Assembly: GCA_002634395.1 (NCBI GenBank)
Contig: NSJM01000002.1
Coordinates: forward strand, 19,294-83,293
DNA from: Candidatus Methylomirabilis sp.
Lineage (GTDB): Bacteria > Methylomirabilota > Methylomirabilia > Methylomirabilales > Methylomirabilaceae
Reading direction: 5' to 3'
Length of the DNA stretch: 64,000 nt
Under the pieces are notes generated by a model, which was not told where the DNA came from, did not search any database, and saw only the letters and a program-made list of their open reading frames with translations. Shown here piece by piece: positions 18,136-28,891 of the stretch (position 1 is the first letter of the stretch; each line of letters begins with the position of its first letter). A program made the translations under genes and the position numbers.

Positions 18136-19155
18136 CTATCGCTTTCCCTGGTAGAACTCCTCGACGAGGACCACGTCATCGGGGCTGCCGATGATGACCG
18201 GCACGCGCTGGTGATGTTCCGACGGCTCAATATCCAGGACCCGCTCGGCGCCGGTGCCGGCCCGTCCCCCAGCCGCCTCTACAACATAGGCCATCGGCGC
18301 AACCTCGTAGAGTAATCGGAGCTTCCCGTTGGCATTCTTTCCCCCGCCGGCTTCGCCCGGATACATAAAGACCCCGCCTTCAAGCAGCGTGCGGTGCAGG
18401 TCCGCCACCATCGACCCGACATAGCGGAGCGAATAGGGTCGGCCTGTCGGCTTGTCCGGCGTGTTCAGATAATCGACCGCTCGGCGGGTCGGCTCCGACC
18501 AGCGATGATAGTTCCCACAGTTCACGCTGTACGTCTTGCCGCGTTGCGGAATTCGAATATCAGGGTGTGATAGAACGTAATCGTCCAGCGTATGATCCCA
18601 CGTAAAACCCTGCACTGCGTGGCCAGAGGCATAGACAAACATCGTGCTGGGACCATACATCACATAGCCGGCCGCCACCTGCTCGGTGCCCTTTTGCAGG
18701 ATATCCTCCGCCACATGTTCCCGTCCATGACCGCGTCGATGCCGTACCGAAAAGATCGTCCCTACTGTGCCGTTGATGTCAATGTTCGACGAGCCATCGA
18801 CCGGATCGAAACAGACCACATAGCTCCCAGGCAGGCAGTTGCGGTCGACGTGTAGCGGCGCCTCCATCTCCTCTGAGACCATTGTGCAGACAAGACCGGT
18901 TTCTTTCAGCGCATCCACGAGCACATCATTCGACCAGAGATCGAGCTGGGCGATCTGCTCTCCCTGAACGTTGACCTCCCCGGTATATCCCAATCTGCCG
19001 TGCAACGCCGCTCGATTGACCTCCCGCGCCACCAGTTTCGAGGCGGCGCCGATCTTGATGAGCAGCGCACCGAGGTCGCCCTCTACCGGTGTCCGGTCGT
19101 CCAGAAAATGACGGGTAAGGGTCATGCCTTTGCTAATCATCGGATCTCCCATCAT
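18136..19155 (-). CDS. fbp: Fructose-1,6-bisphosphatase, class I
   Basis: This 339-residue enzyme hydrolyses fructose-1,6-bisphosphate to fructose-6-phosphate, a Calvin-cycle and gluconeogenic step. It has the metal-binding CFDPVDGSSNIDINGTVG, ISEEM-type acidic residues upstream (MVSEEMEAPLH) and the substrate-binding PGEAGGGKNANGKLRLLYE. The ATG at 19155 overlaps the rpiA stop. Pairing with rpiA, a few kilobases from RuBisCO, points to a role in CO2 fixation. Confidence 0.95.
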   Translation of the reverse strand: MMGDPMISKGMTLTRHFLDDRTPVEGDLGALLIKIGAASKLVAREVNRAALHGRLGYTGEVNVQGEQIAQLDLWSNDVLVDALKETGLVCTMVSEEMEAPLHVDRNCLPGSYVVCFDPVDGSSNIDINGTVGTIFSVRHRRGHGREHVAEDILQKGTEQVAAGYVMYGPSTMFVYASGHAVQGFTWDHTLDDYVLSHPDIRIPQRGKTYSVNCGNYHRWSEPTRRAVDYLNTPDKPTGRPYSLRYVGSMVADLHRTLLEGGVFMYPGEAGGGKNANGKLRLLYEVAPMAYVVEAAGGRAGTGAERVLDIEPSEHHQRVPVIIGSPDDVVLVEEFYQGKR

Positions 19156-19886
19156 GGGTTTCCGCGTTGCTGTACGCTGACTACATCGCCGTCCTGTACC
19201 AGGACCGTGTCGGCCATTCCGATGAAGAGCCCCGTTCCCACTACCCCAGGGACTCCAAGAATCGCCTGCTCAAAAGGAGCCGGATCGGGAAGAGGTGAGA
19301 TGCTGCAGTCGAGGATGTAATTGCCGTTATCGCTGACGAACGGCTGTCCATTATGCTCGCGGACAGTTAGTCCGCATCCAAGCTCTGCGAGACGACGCCG
19401 GCAGAGGGGCAGCCCGAACGGAACGACTTCAACAGGAAGGATGCCACGGCTTCCCAGAACCGGCACCAGCTTTTCGGCTCCAACCAGAATGATCAGCCGT
19501 CGTGACGAGGCAGCCACAATCTTTTCGCGAATCAGCGCGCCGCCGTACCCTTTGATGAGGTCAAGCCGAGGATCGACCTCATCCGCACCATCAAATGTGA
19601 CGTCGATGTTTGGCACCTCGTCGAGCGTCGCCAACGGTATCCCAAGCTGCGCCGCCAACGCGGCCGTGACCTGCGACGTCGAAACCGCCGTAATCCGAAG
19701 ACCGGCCTTGACCGCATCACCCAGGGCACGGACAAATGCGGTCGCCGCCCGTCCGGTGCCTAGACCGACCACATCGCCGTCTTTGATGAACTCGAGCGCT
19801 ATGTTCGCCATGGACGGCTGAGCCCCCGGCGCGCCAGGGACATAAGAGAGCAACTGTTGATTATGGAGACACGATTCTTGATTCAT
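19152..19886 (-). CDS. rpiA: Ribose-5-phosphate isomerase A
   Basis: The 244-residue enzyme interconverts ribose-5-phosphate and ribulose-5-phosphate. It shows VGLGTGRAATAFV, FDGADEVDPRLDLIKGYGGALIREKIVA and the C-terminal GVVGTGLFIGMAD. The N-terminus is about 20 residues longer than in many RpiA proteins, so an internal start is possible, but the ATG at 19886 is the first available. In this context it would regenerate ribulose-5-phosphate for the Calvin cycle. Confidence 0.93.
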   Translation of the reverse strand: MNQESCLHNQQLLSYVPGAPGAQPSMANIALEFIKDGDVVGLGTGRAATAFVRALGDAVKAGLRITAVSTSQVTAALAAQLGIPLATLDEVPNIDVTFDGADEVDPRLDLIKGYGGALIREKIVAASSRRLIILVGAEKLVPVLGSRGILPVEVVPFGLPLCRRRLAELGCGLTVREHNGQPFVSDNGNYILDCSISPLPDPAPFEQAILGVPGVVGTGLFIGMADTVLVQDGDVVSVQQRGNP

Positions 19887-20052
19887 CGAAAGGCTTCTCC
19901 AAGCTTTAATCTATTAGTCTCTCTGATGGGAGCAATGCAACCTAATCGTATCGTGATGTGCTTATACTATGCCGGCCGCTGAGATGTCAAGGCACGCTTC
20001 AGACGCTAACAAGTTCGCATCAAGAATCCCTCCCCTGGTGACCGACAACTCT

Positions 20053-20478
20053 TTAGTCGCCCCTCGCCTCGGCTTTCAATAACTCGATCAGTGCGGCAGG
20101 AGTAACAATCCGTGTAGACTTGTACCGTTTCATGGAGAGCAGACTTTTATCGCCGGTCACAAGAAAATCGACGTGACTGGCATCAGCCAGCGCGAGTAGG
20201 AAATTGTCTTTGGCCTCCGGCGCTCCTGAGGCCGAAGGTAAAGCCCGGTAAAATACGGCAAGATCGCGAAGACTCGCCGCAAGGCGACCGGCGGTGCCGG
20301 CGCGCAGTCTGGTCCGGAAGAACGGTCGGTCTGCGACTTCGCGAAGCTCCGTCAGCGACTCAGGACACGTGGCCGGCGTGCACAGGTTCTGCTCCCATGC
20401 CTCGATGATTTGCGCCGGAGCACCGCGCGACGACAGTAAGGCAGCGAGCAAGATGTTGGTATCGAGGATAACGCGCAT
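20053..20478 (-). CDS. Type II toxin, PIN-domain ribonuclease (COG1569 type)
   Basis: This 141-residue PIN protein opens with MRVILDTNILLAALLSSRGAP. Acidic residues expected for metal binding are Asp6, the mid-protein glutamates (ESLTELREV) and the segment PEAKDNFLLALADASHVDFLVTGD. PIN toxins cut RNA. It follows the ribbon-helix-helix gene with a 1-nt overlap, the standard antitoxin-toxin order. Confidence 0.85.
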   Translation of the reverse strand: MRVILDTNILLAALLSSRGAPAQIIEAWEQNLCTPATCPESLTELREVADRPFFRTRLRAGTAGRLAASLRDLAVFYRALPSASGAPEAKDNFLLALADASHVDFLVTGDKSLLSMKRYKSTRIVTPAALIELLKAEARGD

Positions 20479-20747
20479 CAGGACCGTTCGGCGCGCGCGC
20501 GATAGCGTTTCGCGCGGGCGTCTTCGACGGCCTCATCAATCATCTTCTGCAGCTCGCCATGTGGAACGTCAGCGAAAGCCTTGCGGGCGTCGCGGACAGT
20601 CCGGTTAAAGATGCGCCAGCGGACGGCCTCCTCGATAAATTTTGAGAGGTCGCCCTTTTTCATGCCCTGCGAACCCAGAAAGGTGCGGAGCGTAAGGTCG
20701 GTGTCCTTGGAGACCTTGATGCTCCAACGAACGGCTTCTTCCATCAT
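20478..20747 (-). CDS. Antitoxin, ribbon-helix-helix type
   Basis: This 89-residue protein has an N-terminal segment (RWSIKVSKDTDLTLRTFLG) with the strand-helix-helix pattern of RHH DNA-binding antitoxins, followed by DLSKFIEEAVRWRIF. The C-terminal charged tail probably wraps the PIN toxin encoded next. It starts at tandem ATG codons, with CGAGG upstream. Confidence 0.8.
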   Translation of the reverse strand: MMEEAVRWSIKVSKDTDLTLRTFLGSQGMKKGDLSKFIEEAVRWRIFNRTVRDARKAFADVPHGELQKMIDEAVEDARAKRYRARAERS

Positions 20748-21096
20748 GATACCTCGATGTTTAGGTGGATATGCGCTTATGTGGCTAATCTATACCAGAT
20801 ACGCGGCGAAGGAAAGAGTATTTCTTGGTTACTTGGGAAACGCAACACACCTCCAGTCGCCCGAACCGCTTGTGACAGTAGCCCTTGGAGATCGCCGCCG
20901 ATCTCAATAGGCGGATCGGGTGGCAGCGGTTTTAGGGATAAAGGCCCGGTATCCGGTCGGTTGTTTAAAGTATTGTCCTGTCCTGGTGCTGGTACCAGAC
21001 GTGAATAGGGTTTCTGGGCTGCCCATAGCTTGGCGTGTCTTTAGCAAGATCGGTTGGCGCCTACACAGTAAAGGCAGACTTGAATTACTCAGAAGA
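20748..21096. other. Stretch without an intact gene
   Basis: Between the antitoxin start and the end of the broken DUF2442 gene I find no gene. The first part must hold the promoter of the leftward TA pair, but no strong hexamer pair stands out. Confidence 0.4.
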
Positions 21097-21341
21097 TTAA
21101 GCCGTGACCCGCACATTGCGGTACAAGAATTCCGGCGCAAAGTCCGCACCATTCGGCCAGACGAGCGTGTGAAATTCCGGATGAACCATGAAGCCTTGAA
21201 GTAGCTGGGATCCCGCAGCGGTTCGAAGACCGGCCCACGCAACTCCGTGGCCAGATCGACTTCCCCGGACGTACCATCCTGAAACCGAAGCCACACAACA
21301 TATCCGCCGACGTACCGAGCCTCAAGAACGTGATAATACAT
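21097..21341 (-). pseudogene. DUF2442 gene broken by a 1-nt deletion
   Basis: From ATG 21341 the frame reads MYYHVLEARYVGGYVVWLRF and on to FEPLRDPSYFKA, the typical DUF2442 N-terminal half. The expected continuation GFMVHPEFHTLVWPNGADF appears in the next frame, ending at the TGA around 21097. The switch maps to AAGGC near 21196, where loss of one G would explain it. The remaining frame reads out of family. This is a recent lesion or a sequencing error; the gene is otherwise complete. Confidence 0.75.
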
Positions 21342-21407
21342 CGCCTCACTCCAATGGAGCGATTCGATTCAGCGGACGCCCCCGTCGAGTCAGTTCCTAC
21401 CGGTTCC

Positions 21408-22295
21408 TCACTTTCGAAAGGCGTCGAAGAAACCGTCGTCAATCTCGAAGGCCACCCGGGGCGTTAGGCCGAGTTCCAGTTTCTCGAACATATCGAGAAA
21501 CTTCTCACCATCAACCAACTCAATGGGGGGCACACCGTCTCGAACCGCCTCGCGGCGCGCATCAGCTGTGAAGGTACCGGTTGTCAGAATGATGCCTTTG
21601 TCGGCTCGCCCAGCCATAGCACCTCTGAAATCTCGCACATGCGCAGGGGTGACCGCCCCGCTGTAGCGTTTGCACTGGAATAACACGCGAAAGCTTACGA
21701 ATGGATTCACTTCAACAACACCGTTTCCGTCAAGACCACCATCTCCCGAGCGACCAGTAACCGTAACGTTCTGGAATCCGGATTCCCGAAGCAAGCGTTG
21801 GCACAGGCGCTCGAAGCCGGCAGCTGGCAATCCCCTCAGAATGGCGAGGAGTCGCTCACGGTGACCAGGGGCTTGGGCGGCCACTACGGCTTCCGCGGAG
21901 GACTCCTCAAGCGCCTCGCCGCTCTCGCCCGGCTTGAGTCGCGCTCTCCACTCGGCCGAAAAAGCTTGATGGACTTCCTTGAATAGCTGCAGAGCTGCGG
22001 TATGGGAGAGGGTCGTGGCGCGGCCTTTCTCTGTGAGACTCCAGATACCACGGCGCGATGAGTCGAGGAGTCCGGCCCGAGTAAGGTAGAAACGAGCCCA
22101 TGCAACCTGATTGTCAAAACGGGACGAGCCGCTGGAGAGCTGCTCACTCTGCTCCTGCTCGGAGATGGCAAGCCGCGAGGCGACCACTGCCCTGACTTCG
22201 TCGGGGCTACCTGATCCGCCTAGCCCCTGCAATGCCTCAACTACTGGGCCGAAGTAACGAACGAACCGAGGTCCCTTACCGTGAACTCTTGCCAC
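21408..22295 (-). CDS. Mrr-type restriction endonuclease-like protein
   Basis: I place the start at GTG 22295, 295 residues, with GGGAGGAA 7 nt upstream; a longer in-frame start at 22493 adds low-complexity residues. The N-terminal 110 residues resemble the winged-helix Mrr N-domain (WARFYLTRAGLLDSSRRGIWSLTEKG). The C-terminal half is a PD-(D/E)XK nuclease: GFERLCQRLLRESGF, GGLDGNGVVEV and LFQCKRY supply the catalytic Asp, Gln and Lys. Mrr enzymes cut modified DNA. No methyltransferase is adjacent, consistent with a type IV, modification-dependent enzyme. Confidence 0.85.
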   Translation of the reverse strand: MARVHGKGPRFVRYFGPVVEALQGLGGSGSPDEVRAVVASRLAISEQEQSEQLSSGSSRFDNQVAWARFYLTRAGLLDSSRRGIWSLTEKGRATTLSHTAALQLFKEVHQAFSAEWRARLKPGESGEALEESSAEAVVAAQAPGHRERLLAILRGLPAAGFERLCQRLLRESGFQNVTVTGRSGDGGLDGNGVVEVNPFVSFRVLFQCKRYSGAVTPAHVRDFRGAMAGRADKGIILTTGTFTADARREAVRDGVPPIELVDGEKFLDMFEKLELGLTPRVAFEIDDGFFDAFRK

Positions 22296-22673
22296 ACCAT
22301 TCCTCCCTCGCTGTGTATCCGGCAGATGCTGGCGTTGATCAGGTTGTGAGAGTGCCCTATTACGCGGTGCAAATAACCGCCTCGATAAGCAACTGACCGA
22401 TGCGAAACGACGAGATAGTCGTATCGGCTCATTCTGCGCGTGAGAAGCTCTCGGGTTCGCGGCGATTCTCTCGCCTTCAGGAAGACTTGTCAAGATTTGC
22501 CATGACTAGCCACAGGCTGACCTATTTTCCTATCGTGTTCGAAACCTAAACAGATGAAGGCTGCAACGTCCGGACATATTGTACCGAAAATCGTTCGCTG
22601 CTATAGTGTACTCATCATACGGGGCGGAAGTGCCGCAGTACAGCCTGCGGCCCCACCTCTCGAGGAGGCAGTC
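22296..22673. other. Divergent intergenic region between the mrr-like gene and the TumE pair
   Basis: It holds the leftward leader of the mrr-like gene, with a possible TTGACA on the minus strand near 22490-22495 but no good -10, and the rightward promoter at 22579-22607. No further gene seen. Confidence 0.4.
22579..22607 (+). promoter_or_regulatory. Promoter of the TumE-type pair
   Basis: TTGTAC (22579-22584), a 17-nt spacer and TATAGT (22602-22607), about 70 nt before the first start codon. Confidence 0.55.
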
Positions 22674-22904
22674 ATGGTTGTTGAGACTACCACGTACGAC
22701 TCACCGGTTGATGCCCTGATAGCCTTGGTTCAGACCCTCGTCACGTACGAGCAGCGCTATCGGATGAACTCTGCGCAGTTCTTTGCCAAGTACCAGGACG
22801 GAAAACTGGAGGATTCAGCGGACTTTGTCGACTGGGCCGGGAATTACCAGCATTATCTTGGCCTCGTTCAGGAACTGAAGAGTCGACTGAAGTCCGTCGC
22901 ATGA
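22674..22904 (+). CDS. Partner protein of a TumE-family toxin (putative antitoxin)
   Basis: The start is the ATG at 22674, preceded by CGAGGAGG; the upstream in-frame ATG at 22554 precedes the promoter hexamers and is rejected. The 76-residue product is alpha-helical and acidic (MNSAQFFAKYQDGKLEDSAD) with no obvious DNA-binding motif. Its stop overlaps the next ATG (ATGA). Small helical proteins like this usually precede DUF6516/TumE genes; antitoxin activity is inferred from position. Confidence 0.6.
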   Translation: MVVETTTYDSPVDALIALVQTLVTYEQRYRMNSAQFFAKYQDGKLEDSADFVDWAGNYQHYLGLVQELKSRLKSVA

Positions 22905-23287
22905 GCCTCCTCCGTGACTATCTTGCGCTAATTCAGCAAGCAGTCCGTACCCTTTCCGGCATTCATATCGAGGTGTATCGGGAACAACTTTTTACGCCCA
23001 CCAGAGCCACTCTACAGATCAGGTTCCGTCTGGCGGATGACTCCCTCCTTGAAATCAGTGAGACGCTCGTAGTGGAGGCAGGCGCACTTGTGTGGCTGAG
23101 CTATCGTTACCACTGGCAGGCTGCAACCGGCACTGCGTTCATACGCTACGACAATGCCCCTCATCATCCGGAGCTCGAGACGTTTCCCCACCACAAGCAC
23201 CTGCGGGAGTCGGTGATAGCCTCTCAACGGCCGGCACTCCCTGATTTCTTCGGTGAGATCCAACGTCGTCTCTCCGGGCGTGACTGA
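22901..23287 (+). CDS. TumE-family (DUF6516) putative toxin
   Basis: This 128-residue protein contains SYRYHWQAATGTAFIRYDNAPHHPELETFPHHKHL. The YHWQ segment and the HH-PE-FPHHKH histidine cluster are the recognisable core of the DUF6516 family, which includes the TumE toxin. Its mechanism is not established to my knowledge; the histidines suggest a nuclease. It overlaps the upstream partner by 4 nt. Confidence 0.65.
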   Translation: MSLLRDYLALIQQAVRTLSGIHIEVYREQLFTPTRATLQIRFRLADDSLLEISETLVVEAGALVWLSYRYHWQAATGTAFIRYDNAPHHPELETFPHHKHLRESVIASQRPALPDFFGEIQRRLSGRD

Positions 23288-25049
<1,762 letters not shown>

Positions 25050-25068
25050 GTGAGAAGGGAGGAACAGT

Positions 25069-25491
25069 ATGCGAATCACCCAAGGTACGTTCTCGTTCCT
25101 GGCTGATCTGACCGACGACCAGATCAGAAAGCAGGTAGAGTATGCATTGAACAATAAATGGGCCGTCAGTGTCGAGTTTACGGATGACCCGCATCCCCGC
25201 AATACGTTCTGGGAAATGTGGGGGTTGCCGATGTTCGACCTGGAAGACCCGGCGGGGGTCATGTATGAGATCGATGCTTGCCGCAAGGCCTATCCCAACC
25301 ACTATATCAAGGTGAACGCCTTCGACCATAACAAAGGCTGGGAAACCATCCGTCTGTCGTTCATTATCCACCGGCCGCCGCATGAGCCGGGCTTTGGCCT
25401 TGTGCGCCAGGAAGTCAAAGGCCGCACCGTCAACTATGTCGTGCACAGCTATGCTACCGACAAGCCGGAAGGCGCGCGGTATACGGACTGA
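25069..25491 (+). CDS. cbbS: RuBisCO small subunit
   Basis: This 140-residue small subunit begins with [25 protein letters not shown] and carries [22 protein letters not shown]. It has the roughly 30-residue C-terminal extension ([20 protein letters not shown]) that forms the central beta-barrel in red-type enzymes. It starts 19 nt after cbbL, with GGGAGGA upstream. Confidence 0.97.
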   Translation: MRITQGTFSFLADLTDDQIRKQVEYALNNKWAVSVEFTDDPHPRNTFWEMWGLPMFDLEDPAGVMYEIDACRKAYPNHYIKVNAFDHNKGWETIRLSFIIHRPPHEPGFGLVRQEVKGRTVNYVVHSYATDKPEGARYTD

Positions 25492-25515
25492 GCACCGATC
25501 GAACATTATGATTAT

Positions 25516-25553
25516 GGGAGAGGGAGGGGGTAGAAAACCCCCCTCTCCTCCCC
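25516..25553 (+). promoter_or_regulatory. GC-rich hairpin between cbbS and cbbX
   Basis: A purine run GGGAGAGGGAGGGGG (25516-25530) and a pyrimidine run (25538-25553) form a strong imperfect stem around the loop TAGAAAA. No U-run follows, so a classic terminator is unlikely. It may stabilise the cbbLS message or lower cbbX expression. Confidence 0.5.
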
Positions 25554-25610
25554 ACACTGTGCGGTCCCGTGTAAACGTTGTGAAGATCGCCAGGTGAAGC
25601 GAGGAAGTCG

Positions 25611-26573
25611 ATGAGTGACGCGAACGTCGAACAGATTTCCGAAGAGAATGCCCCGTCCGAACTCTCTGACGATGCGCCGGTAGATCTTGATACTGTCTTT
25701 CGTGATTCCCAGATTCAGGAGATCCTTGATAAGCTTGACCGGGAACTGGTCGGTCTGCAGCCGATTAAGACCCGAATCCGAGAAATCGCAGCCTTGTTGC
25801 TCGTCGATAGGGTGCGGAAAAGCCTGGGGCTCATGTCAGGCCCGCCCAGCCTCCATATGTGCTTTACCGGCAATCCCGGTACAGGCAAGACCACCGTCGC
25901 GATGCGGATGGCCGAGATTCTGCACCGCCTGGGTTACATCCGTAAGTGCAACTTGGCGGCGGTCACGCGGGACGATCTCGTAGGCCAATACATCGGACAC
26001 ACCGCGCCGAAGACCAAAGAGGTCTTGAAAAGAGCGATGGGCGGCGTGCTGTTTATTGACGAAGCCTATTATCTCTACCGTTCCGAGAATGAGCGTGATT
26101 ACGGCCAGGAGTCGATCGAGATCCTGCTCCAGGTTATGGAGAATCAGCGAGAGGACCTTGTCGTCATCCTGGCCGGCTACAAGGACCGCATGGAAACATT
26201 CTTCCAGGGCAATCCGGGGATGTCCTCCCGCGTCGCGCATCACCTGGATTTTCCGAACTACTCGGCGGAAGAGCTGATCGCAATCGCCAAGCTGATGTTG
26301 GAGAAGCAACAATACCGTTTCAGCCCAGACGCTGAAAAGGTCTTTTATGAATATCTTCTCAAGCGCATGAAGCTGCCCAACTTCGCCAATGCCCGCAGTG
26401 TGCGGAATGCCCTTGATCGGGCCCGTCTGCGTCAGGCCAATCGCCTGTTCGCACAGCACAAAGACACGCTGACGAAAAAGGATCTGGTCACGATTGAGGC
26501 CGAAGATATCCTTGTCAGTCGTGTATTCAAGGATAATCAGCCGGATTCCAATCAGACAGCAGATCACGAGTAG
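25611..26573 (+). CDS. cbbX: CbbX, red-type RuBisCO activase (AAA+)
   Basis: This 320-residue AAA+ protein pulls on the RuBisCO large-subunit C-terminus to release inhibitory sugar phosphates. The Walker A GNPGTGKT (87-94), Walker [12 protein letters not shown] and sensor/arginine-finger region ([20 protein letters not shown]) are present. CbbX is found with red-type form I enzymes, matching cbbLS here. It is separated from cbbS by 119 nt holding a hairpin and ends 4 nt before ppcA. Confidence 0.97.
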   Translation: MSDANVEQISEENAPSELSDDAPVDLDTVFRDSQIQEILDKLDRELVGLQPIKTRIREIAALLLVDRVRKSLGLMSGPPSLHMCFTGNPGTGKTTVAMRMAEILHRLGYIRKCNLAAVTRDDLVGQYIGHTAPKTKEVLKRAMGGVLFIDEAYYLYRSENERDYGQESIEILLQVMENQREDLVVILAGYKDRMETFFQGNPGMSSRVAHHLDFPNYSAEELIAIAKLMLEKQQYRFSPDAEKVFYEYLLKRMKLPNFANARSVRNALDRARLRQANRLFAQHKDTLTKKDLVTIEAEDILVSRVFKDNQPDSNQTADHE

Positions 26574-26577
26574 CGCG

Positions 26578-28074
26578 ATGATCGATATCGCGACCCGCCC
26601 CCGCATCCCCCGGTGCATGAGCACCCAGCATCCGGACAACGTCACCGTCCCCTTCTTCGCCCAAGGACCTGTGATGGAGGGGATGGACGAAATCCGGGAG
26701 GCTTACTACGCCTTCTCTCATTTAGGCTGCGATGAGCAGATGTGGGACTTCGAGGGGAAGGAGGTCGATGACTTCGTCGTCGAAAAGCTCCTGACGACCT
26801 ACGAGGGGTTTTTCAGGGCGTTTCCCCTGGGACAGGAGATGTTCCTGACCTTACGAGTTCCAAACCCTGCGGTGGAAAAATCGCAGGGGAAAATCCTCCT
26901 TGAAGTTCTCCAGGGAATCCCCAGAGCCAACGACGTAGCCCGCCTTTTCTATGGGGAGGATGTCGCCCCCATCTTCGAAATCATCTTCCCCATGACCACC
27001 TCGGCGGAGGAACTGAACCGTGTGCACCGGTACTATCAGGTCTTCGTCACGGGGAAGGGGGAGGCGGTCATGACCCCCGGTGATATTCCTCTCAAAGAGT
27101 GGATTGGCGAGTTCCACCCCGCCGCAATTCAGATCATCCCCTTAATCGAGGATAAGGAGTCGCTGCTTCAGGCCGATGCCATCGTCCGGGCCTACCTACA
27201 GGGGAAGGACCTCCCGTATCAGCGCGTCTTCCTGGCCCGCTCCGATCCCGCCTTGAACTATGGCAGCCTGGCGGCCAGACTCCTGATCAAGGTGGCCTTG
27301 AGCCGCCTGGACAGCCTGGAGCAGGAGCTTGGCATCCCCATTTATCCGATCTTCGGGGCCGGCAGCGCCCCGTTTCGGGGTAACTTCCGACCTGACACCG
27401 TGGAACGAAACCTGGCTGAGCATCCGAGCGTTCAGACGTTTACGATCCAGTCAGCCTTCAAATACGACCATCCGGCTCCTGCGATCATCCAGGCCATCGA
27501 GACCTTGAAGAGTACGCCCAGAAGGCGCGCCCAGCCGATAGAGCCGGAGGGGAAGATCCTCGATCTGATTGAGCGAATCTCCGCGTGCTACCAGCGCCAA
27601 GTGAGAGCAATCGCCCCCCTGCTAAATGACGTCGCCCCAGCCGTTCCCCGGCGACGGATGCGGAAGCTCCACATCGGTCTGTTCGGCTACAGTCGGAGCA
27701 TCGGCGGAATCTCGCTTCCCAGAGCCATCTCCTTCTGTGCCGCTCTCTACTCCCTGGGCCTTCCACCTGAGATTCTCGGCCTCTCCTGTCTCGACCAGAA
27801 TGACCTGGCCCTTCTGAGGGAGGTCGATCCGGGGTTCGAAGCCGACATCGGTGATGCCCTCCAGTATCTGAACGATGAGGTGTACACCTTCCTCCCCTCC
27901 ACCGAAGCAGAAGAAATTCGGAGGACCATCAGACTCTTCCACCTTCCCCTCCCTCCGGATCATGCCCACCGGGAAATCACGGCGACGATCATCAGGCGGG
28001 TTGGGAAGGGACACAGCAAGGACCTCGGCGATCTCATCCTCCGGGCGGCCTGGATACGAAAGTTTCTCGGCTGA
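26578..28074 (+). CDS. ppcA: Phosphoenolpyruvate carboxylase, archaeal type
   Basis: This 498-residue enzyme fixes bicarbonate onto PEP to give oxaloacetate. The size (about half the bacterial PEPC) and MSTQHPDN near the start, then GCDEQMWDFEGKEVDDFVVEKLL, identify the archaeal-type family. I choose ATG 26578 just after the cbbX stop. It sits between cbbX and a carbonic anhydrase, so bicarbonate supply, anaplerosis and the Calvin cycle seem to be expressed together. Confidence 0.92.
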   Translation: MIDIATRPRIPRCMSTQHPDNVTVPFFAQGPVMEGMDEIREAYYAFSHLGCDEQMWDFEGKEVDDFVVEKLLTTYEGFFRAFPLGQEMFLTLRVPNPAVEKSQGKILLEVLQGIPRANDVARLFYGEDVAPIFEIIFPMTTSAEELNRVHRYYQVFVTGKGEAVMTPGDIPLKEWIGEFHPAAIQIIPLIEDKESLLQADAIVRAYLQGKDLPYQRVFLARSDPALNYGSLAARLLIKVALSRLDSLEQELGIPIYPIFGAGSAPFRGNFRPDTVERNLAEHPSVQTFTIQSAFKYDHPAPAIIQAIETLKSTPRRRAQPIEPEGKILDLIERISACYQRQVRAIAPLLNDVAPAVPRRRMRKLHIGLFGYSRSIGGISLPRAISFCAALYSLGLPPEILGLSCLDQNDLALLREVDPGFEADIGDALQYLNDEVYTFLPSTEAEEIRRTIRLFHLPLPPDHAHREITATIIRRVGKGHSKDLGDLILRAAWIRKFLG

Positions 28075-28110
28075 AGAGGGCGGCATTGAGGCAACGGTCA
28101 ATAAATTCAG

Positions 28111-28740
28111 ATGATCTCCGCACGGGAAACACTCGAACGCCTTCGTGAGGGAAACCGCCGTTTCGCCTCGAACGTGCGGAGTCTAGATACGCTTCTGAGC
28201 CAGACCAGACGTGGTGAGCTCCAGACAGGTCAGCGGCCTGTTGCAATCGTACTTGGTTGTTCAGATTCACGTGTCCCAGCAGAGATCGTATTCGACCAGG
28301 GGCTCGGCGATCTCTTCGTCATCCGGGTTGCCGGCAATATCGTCGCCCCGTGCCTGGTCGGAAGTGTCGAGTTCGCTGCTGCTCAGTTTGGAACACGTCT
28401 GGTAGTTGTACTTGGCCATTCCCGGTGCAGCGCTATTCTGGCCACATTAGAGGCGCTGAGGCAGCCTACGATGATCCATTCCCACAATCTGTACTCCATC
28501 ATCGATCATATCCGCCCGTCAGTCGAGATCCTCCTCAGCGCTGAACTCCAGCACGATACGAACGACCTTATTCGAGATGCGGTTCGGGCTAACGTCCTCG
28601 CCTCTGCCAACCACCTGCGGCACGGCTCTGAGCTTCTTGAGAAGCTAATCCTCAATGACGGCCTCGTTGTCGTTGGCGCTGAGTACTCCCTCGAGACAGG
28701 TCTGGTTGAATTCTTTGATGGCGTACCGGATGCCGACTGA
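28111..28740 (+). CDS. Beta-class carbonic anhydrase
   Basis: This 209-residue zinc enzyme interconverts CO2 and bicarbonate. The zinc ligands and catalytic pair are visible: Cys50 and Asp52 in LGCSDSRVP, His103 and Cys106 in LGHSRCSA. It follows ppcA by 36 nt on the same strand, so it likely supplies bicarbonate to PEPC and CO2 to RuBisCO. No signal peptide is seen; cytoplasmic. Confidence 0.93.
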   Translation: MISARETLERLREGNRRFASNVRSLDTLLSQTRRGELQTGQRPVAIVLGCSDSRVPAEIVFDQGLGDLFVIRVAGNIVAPCLVGSVEFAAAQFGTRLVVVLGHSRCSAILATLEALRQPTMIHSHNLYSIIDHIRPSVEILLSAELQHDTNDLIRDAVRANVLASANHLRHGSELLEKLILNDGLVVVGAEYSLETGLVEFFDGVPDAD

Positions 28741-28891
28741 CTCCTGATCGTCCTTGCGCAGCGCTGAAGCACCGCAATGCGCGCAGACCGGCATCGGCAT
28801 TTTCGCGTGATGGCATGATCTAAATGTCATATCCATGGTGGCGCAAGGATAGCCGTGGGCGGCCAGCGCATCGGCGCCGACGAGAAGGAAT
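28741..28891. other. Non-coding gap after carbonic anhydrase
   Basis: A minus-strand frame here reads MPMPVCAHCGASALRKDD, a zinc-knuckle-like scrap that runs antisense into the carbonic anhydrase gene. I regard it as a relic at most. Confidence 0.25.
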
